The notes beneath the pieces were generated by a model. That model did not search any database. It was given only the letters and a program-made list of their open reading frames with translations, and was not told where the DNA came from. The position numbers and the translations under genes are program-made. Below, in pieces: positions 59,840-64,000 of a DNA stretch of 64,000 nt. Within the stretch, counting starts at the first letter, position 1. Each line of letters starts with the position of its first letter. The DNA comes from Ashinkailepas kermadecensis. Taxonomy: Eukaryota; Arthropoda; Thecostraca; Neolepadidae. The stretch covers positions 81,001-145,000 of the forward strand of contig JAOTOM010004746.1 of NCBI GenBank assembly GCA_034440615.1, given 5' to 3'.

Positions 59840-59999
59840 GGTGGTTGTTGGTTTTTACGACGTGACGACTGCTTTGGGTCACACAGCGTCGCTAATCTCT
59901 CACGCCGGTTGGTCGCGGGCAGAGTAGCGACAGGTAGGAATCGAATAAACGACCCTTCGGTTCGTAGACGAGTACCTTACCCCTAGACTATTCGTCCCC
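59840..59999 (-). mobile_element. SINE copy, inverse orientation
   Basis: Minus strand: 'ggggacgaatagtctagggg' (A-box area), 'ttattcgattcc' (B-box area), 'ggcgtgagagattagcgacg', tail 'cgtcgtaaaaaccaacaacc'. Clear relative of the element at 12324-12489. Confidence 0.8.
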
Positions 60000-61059
60000 A
60001 CCGTCCTATCGCGATCAACTGCCATCCTATTATAACGACTTCAGAACCGTGCTACTTCAATGTTTCCGTTGAATGACTAGACGCCATCCGAGCTCTTCGT
60101 TACACGCATATCTCTCACAATTAGAATCCCATAAATTAATAATGAAGACGAAATTACCTTATTTTCAGATGGGCAGGTATGGTTCCCATGCGAAAATACC
60201 TTAAAAAACGCATCCAAACAGCCTTTTCTTGTTGCCGAGATTTTGACATGCCGTTCACAGCTCTGACTGAAATTCGTGTTCTCGGTCTCATCACGAAACT
60301 GTAGTCGTATGGTTGCGATCGTAAGAGTAGAGGTCATACAATGGCCGCAAGGTTTAGTACCGTTGGGGGAAGTTAGTCATGTGGTCCATAACACGACTTA
60401 GCTGCTTCCCGAGTGCCCAGTCAGAAACTCCTAACAAACAAACAGGCAATCAAAAGTACAGTACGGTGATGTATCTTCTATACCTTACCACACCGGGGAT
60501 CGGAACTAAAGAACCGAGATGTTTCCTCGCCAGCGTTACATTCCTCGCCAGTCGTTCACAGATTGATAATCATTTAGAGGTTTGGTGGGTCTCTCCGTGC
60601 CACTAACTCGTGGGATAGTGCTATTCCAATCTGCTGAAACATTTCAAACTTGGGTGCCAAATTTCCTGAGGTGATTCGTGAAGGAAATTCTAGAAATGAT
60701 CCGATGAGACGAAATGAGATGAATAAGTGAGCAAAAATACACATATGTCTAACGTTGGTTATTCGAGCAGACCTTAGTGATTATGAATGCATTGCCATCC
60801 TTCGAATTTGTCTTTGTATATATCGATGAGATCATTTAATCTGAAACGTAAGCAAATTAAACACCCACAGAAAAGACGCAACATAATGTACTAATATTGT
60901 TTTGATATCTTCTGGATATGTTTAAAAGATTACCGCAGATTATTTTACGCTGTCGTACCTTTGTTTCCATAAAATCGGATGTGAAGTAGCAATAATGTCC
61001 GCAGAGGTGACGGGAAATGGTACCTGGTGCACATGTGACGATGTTTCGCGCGGTCAGGT

Positions 61060-61280
61060 CGGGTGCTCAGGTCAGATCGGGTGTTCAGGTCAGGTCGGCT
61101 CGGTTCACGATGTGTCGAGTGGTTGTAGTCGTGACTGGTCGAGTGGTTCGTGTAGTGATGGGTCGAGTAACTTGTGTTTGGCTGGGCCTGGTAGTCCTTC
61201 TCCTCGGCCCTGGTATCGGGTCAGGTCTGGTTGTGCCGTGTTGGGTCGGGTGGCGCTTAGTCGGGTCAGATTGGGTTGGT
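61060..61280. repeat. Degenerate short G/T-rich repeat
   Basis: Irregular recurrence of 'caggtcgg', 'gtcgagtggtt' and 'tcgggtcaga'. No coding signal. Confidence 0.5.
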
Positions 61281-62009
61281 CTAATTCGGCTCAAATTCAA
61301 ATTGGGCCAATTCAGCTTGGGACGAAATAAGACGAGCTAGGTCGTGGTGTGATTGAGGAATGCCGGCATTGCATATCATAAACGGAGCCCTCGACCGGGC
61401 GTTTTCAAATCTATCGTAAACAACACCACAAACACGGTACTGAGTTTGGATTTGCATTCTCTGACCACCAAGACTTCACTAACTGATCATTCAAAAAAGA
61501 GTATATTGAGCAAAATCTTAACCAAGAACAATTCAATATTTATTTGATGTGTCTCAATAGTTGATGTACCTGAAACTCACCACAAATCAAAATAAAAAAT
61601 GGACGGTATCGGACATTGGCACGGTATGAAACCTGTTCACACCTGCTGGTACCATACTATTTATTTTGAATGAATGGCACGAGCCCAGACGGGGAGTTTG
61701 GTCACTGGTCACGAAACCACTTATTTAATAAAACGCTTAGTGAGTCACCTAAAGATGCTCTCCAAACTACTATGCAGTTGTCCTCGTCAGGATACTTCAT
61801 CCTCAACAAAAAGAACAACGGCTTCGAGTGGAGGCACGGGAGCCTGGAGAGAAATTCACGAATTAGCGCGAGAACTGCTACTGTAAAGAACGAATTAACG
61901 TGTAATTTCTCAGCTTTTCGTGTCCTGTTGAATACTTCGTTTCAGAGTTTAACGGATCGCCGGTGAGTGGGATTAGCAATTGTGTAAACAAGGAGCACCT
62001 GTGACGGAG

Positions 62010-62490
62010 GAGCATAGGTAGGAGCATGGGCTGAAGAAGAGACGGGGAGGACGGAGCACCGTCACTGAGAGATGTACGCACATCGTATCATGGTCTGAAG
62101 AAGAGACTGGGAGGACGGAGCACCGTCACTGAGAGATGTACGCACATCGTATCATGGTCTGAAGAAGAGACGGGGAGGACGGAGCACCGTCACTGACAGA
62201 TGTACGCACATCGTATCATGGTCTGAAGAAGAGACGGGGAGGACGGAGCACCGTCACTGAGAGATGTACGCACATCGTATCATGGTCTGAAGAAGAGACT
62301 GGGAGGACGGAATACCGTCACTGGCACAGGTACACACATCGGGACGTGGGCTGAAGAAGAGACTGGGAGGACGGAATACCGTCACTGGCACAGGTACACA
62401 CATCGGGACGTGGGCTGAAGAAGAGACTGGGAGGACGGAATACCGTCACTGGCACAGGTACACACATCGGGACGTGGGCTGAAGAAGACG
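62010..62490. repeat. 64-bp minisatellite, about 7.5 copies
   Basis: 'ctgaagaagagacggggagg' 'acggagcaccgtcactgaga' 'gatgtacgcacatcgtatca' 'tggt'. Start points 62031, 62095, 62159, 62223, 62287 and 62351 are exactly 64 bp apart. Two subtypes: the left block ('gagagatgtacgcacatcgt') and the right block ('ggcacaggtacacacatcgg'). Confidence 0.95.
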
Positions 62491-63349
62491 ACGGGGAGGA
62501 TGCAGCACCATTATGCAATGTATTGCTATAATACCTGCTATAATTGTCCGTGTGCACTCGATGCTTCTGTGATCATGGGCGAACAAACCAACCACTCCTG
62601 GGCCGATTGGTGAAGCTCCCCCTCAAAGGACCTACTTCATCCTTAATACATATGGCGTTGAGAAACACTGCTTCTGTTGTGACCTGCCACCTCCCTTGAA
62701 TTCAGGTGTTCTGCTGCTAGTTATTGTGGAGCTAGCTTCTCCGATCTATCAAGATTTCAGCACCTTGGTGTTAAGAATTCGGCGCATGGACTTCCATTCA
62801 AATCAGCGAAATAACTGCAGATAATTTCTAACCAATGTTTAAGGCCTGAAAAAGGTTTATATTGAACTACGTTGAACGTAAATATGATTACAAACCTGGT
62901 TCCTGACGCTTCATTCAATAGATGAACTAACTTTAGGTTCAACGCATCCGAAACGCAGTCATCCAGGTGAAGTCATTCGTAGCCACAGCCCACCAAAGCA
63001 AAAGTGTCAGATCCAGTCCAGAACGATGAGTGAAATACTTGCCCATGGCATGCACTTGCACCTTGCACACGCACACTTGCGCGCGCTATGCACGTATAAA
63101 GTGTACGTCGAAGTTCCATCACTGCAATGACTATGCCAGCCCTATGACAACTGCCAATTACTAAAAAGTCACTGAAAATGCAAAAAGAACGACAGAAAAA
63201 GAACGACAGACAAAGATCTAGCAGAGATGCGGAAACGCTGTGCCCACAACCGATAAGCTGTCAGGTTGCATCGTTCCTACTTCTGTACCTTCATTGGAAA
63301 AAGCCGGCCCCGGCATTTGACCCGGCATTTGATTAAAATTAAGCCTGCC

Positions 63350-63484
63350 AGTCATCCGACCGCCAGGAGGAATATATTCAGGCCGCGTCAAGTACTCCAC
63401 CGCAGCCACGCAGGTTCTGTCCTGGTGCTGCAGGTCGGTAAGCACAAGCCCAGCCCAGCTCTGAGGAGAAATCACAGTCGTGAC
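63350..63484 (-). CDS. Possible minus-strand exon of unknown product
   Basis: Open, GC-rich minus segment after GGTCAGCAG: TYLVTTVISPQSWAGLVLTD, then LQHQDRTCVAAVEYLTRPEY. Codon bias resembles the A2M exons, and it lies where N-terminal macroglobulin exons would be expected. No family motif is recognisable and the donor side is unclear. Could be chance. Confidence 0.25.
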
Positions 63485-63545
63485 GAGATACGTCTGCTGA
63501 CCGCGCCGACCGACAACAGGCGACCATACATCAGTCACCAGTCAC

Positions 63546-63546
<1 letters not shown>

Positions 63547-63630
<84 letters not shown>

Positions 63631-63718
63631 CAGAGACAGAGACAGAGACAGAGACAGAGACAGAGACAGAGACAGAGACAGAGACAGAGACAGAGACAGA
63701 GACAGAGACAGAGACAGA

Positions 63719-63801
<83 letters not shown>

Positions 63802-64000
63802 AGACAGAGACAGAGACAGAGACAGAGACAGAGACAGAGACAGAGACAGAGACAGAGACAGAGACAGAGACAGAGACAGAGACAGAGACAGAGACAGAGA
63901 CAGAGACAGAGACAGAGACAGAGACAGAGACAGAGACAGAGACAGAGACAGAGACAGAGACAGAGACAGAGACAGAGACAGAGACAGAGACAGAGACAGA
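63547..64000. repeat. (GA)n then (CAGAGA)n/(CAGGGA)n hexanucleotide array, runs off the window
   Basis: About 65 bp of GA units, then CAGAGA hexamers from about 63612 to the window end. A homogeneous block of CAGGGA variants sits at about 63721-63798. At least 390 bp of hexamers without interruption. Confidence 0.98.

Larger units (their letters stand above)
58016..63217. other. Presumed A2M intron or upstream region
   Basis: No exon could be supported. Contains a SINE at 59840-59999, a degenerate GGTCGGGT-type repeat at 61060-61280 and the 64-bp array at 62010-62490. Confidence 0.4.

Overview
This is a eukaryotic, intron-rich and repeat-rich genomic window, most probably from an arthropod. 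The two protein genes that can be read resemble arthropod versions most closely. A crustacean such as a barnacle is a reasonable guess, but nothing in the sequence proves it. Exons are short (about 80-240 nt), bounded by GT-AG sites and GC-rich at third codon positions. They are separated by introns of 0.2-8 kb that are full of minisatellites, microsatellites and transposon remains. No prokaryotic, organellar, rRNA or CRISPR content was seen.

Left part (about 0.3-13.5 kb, + strand): the 3' two-thirds of a Nedd4-family HECT E3 ubiquitin ligase. Eleven exons join in perfect phase (1464 nt, 487 codons plus stop). They encode two WW domains, the linker and the complete HECT domain, ending at TAG 13507-13509. 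One further upstream exon (325-402) is probable. The N-terminal C2 domain and first WW domain must lie left of the window. The HECT catalytic cysteine codon is split by the last intron. A 1.3-kb array of a 41-bp unit fills one intron, and a tRNA-derived SINE and a decayed LINE endonuclease lie in others.

Middle (13.5-20 kb): intergenic. It holds a GC-rich stretch (17.2-18.0 kb), short minisatellites and SINE pieces. No convincing gene was found.

Right part (about 20-58 kb, - strand): the C-terminal half of an alpha-2-macroglobulin / thioester-protein family gene. Sixteen exons from 58015 down to 27021 join in phase (2481 nt, 826 codons plus stop). They run from the bait region through the macroglobulin domain, the GCGEQ thioester, the alpha-helical TED, the CUB-like region and the receptor-binding domain. 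Two more - strand exons (22.2 and 20.1 kb), in phase with each other, encode a Cys-rich, possibly netrin-like C-terminus. They are either a further extension of this gene or the end of another gene. The N-terminal macroglobulin domains lie beyond the right side.

The introns of the macroglobulin gene contain a structurally complete 1768-bp DNA transposon (45276-47043). It has long terminal inverted repeats, an exact 8-bp target duplication and an intact 405-codon ORF. A decayed relative with its own long inverted repeats lies at 27.7-29.3 kb. The most unusual pattern in the window is that tandem repeats sit on splice junctions. Three exons have their acceptor plus first coding bases tandemly duplicated in units of 51, 42 and 69 bp, all multiples of three and open in frame, and several other minisatellites end within 15-60 bp of an acceptor.
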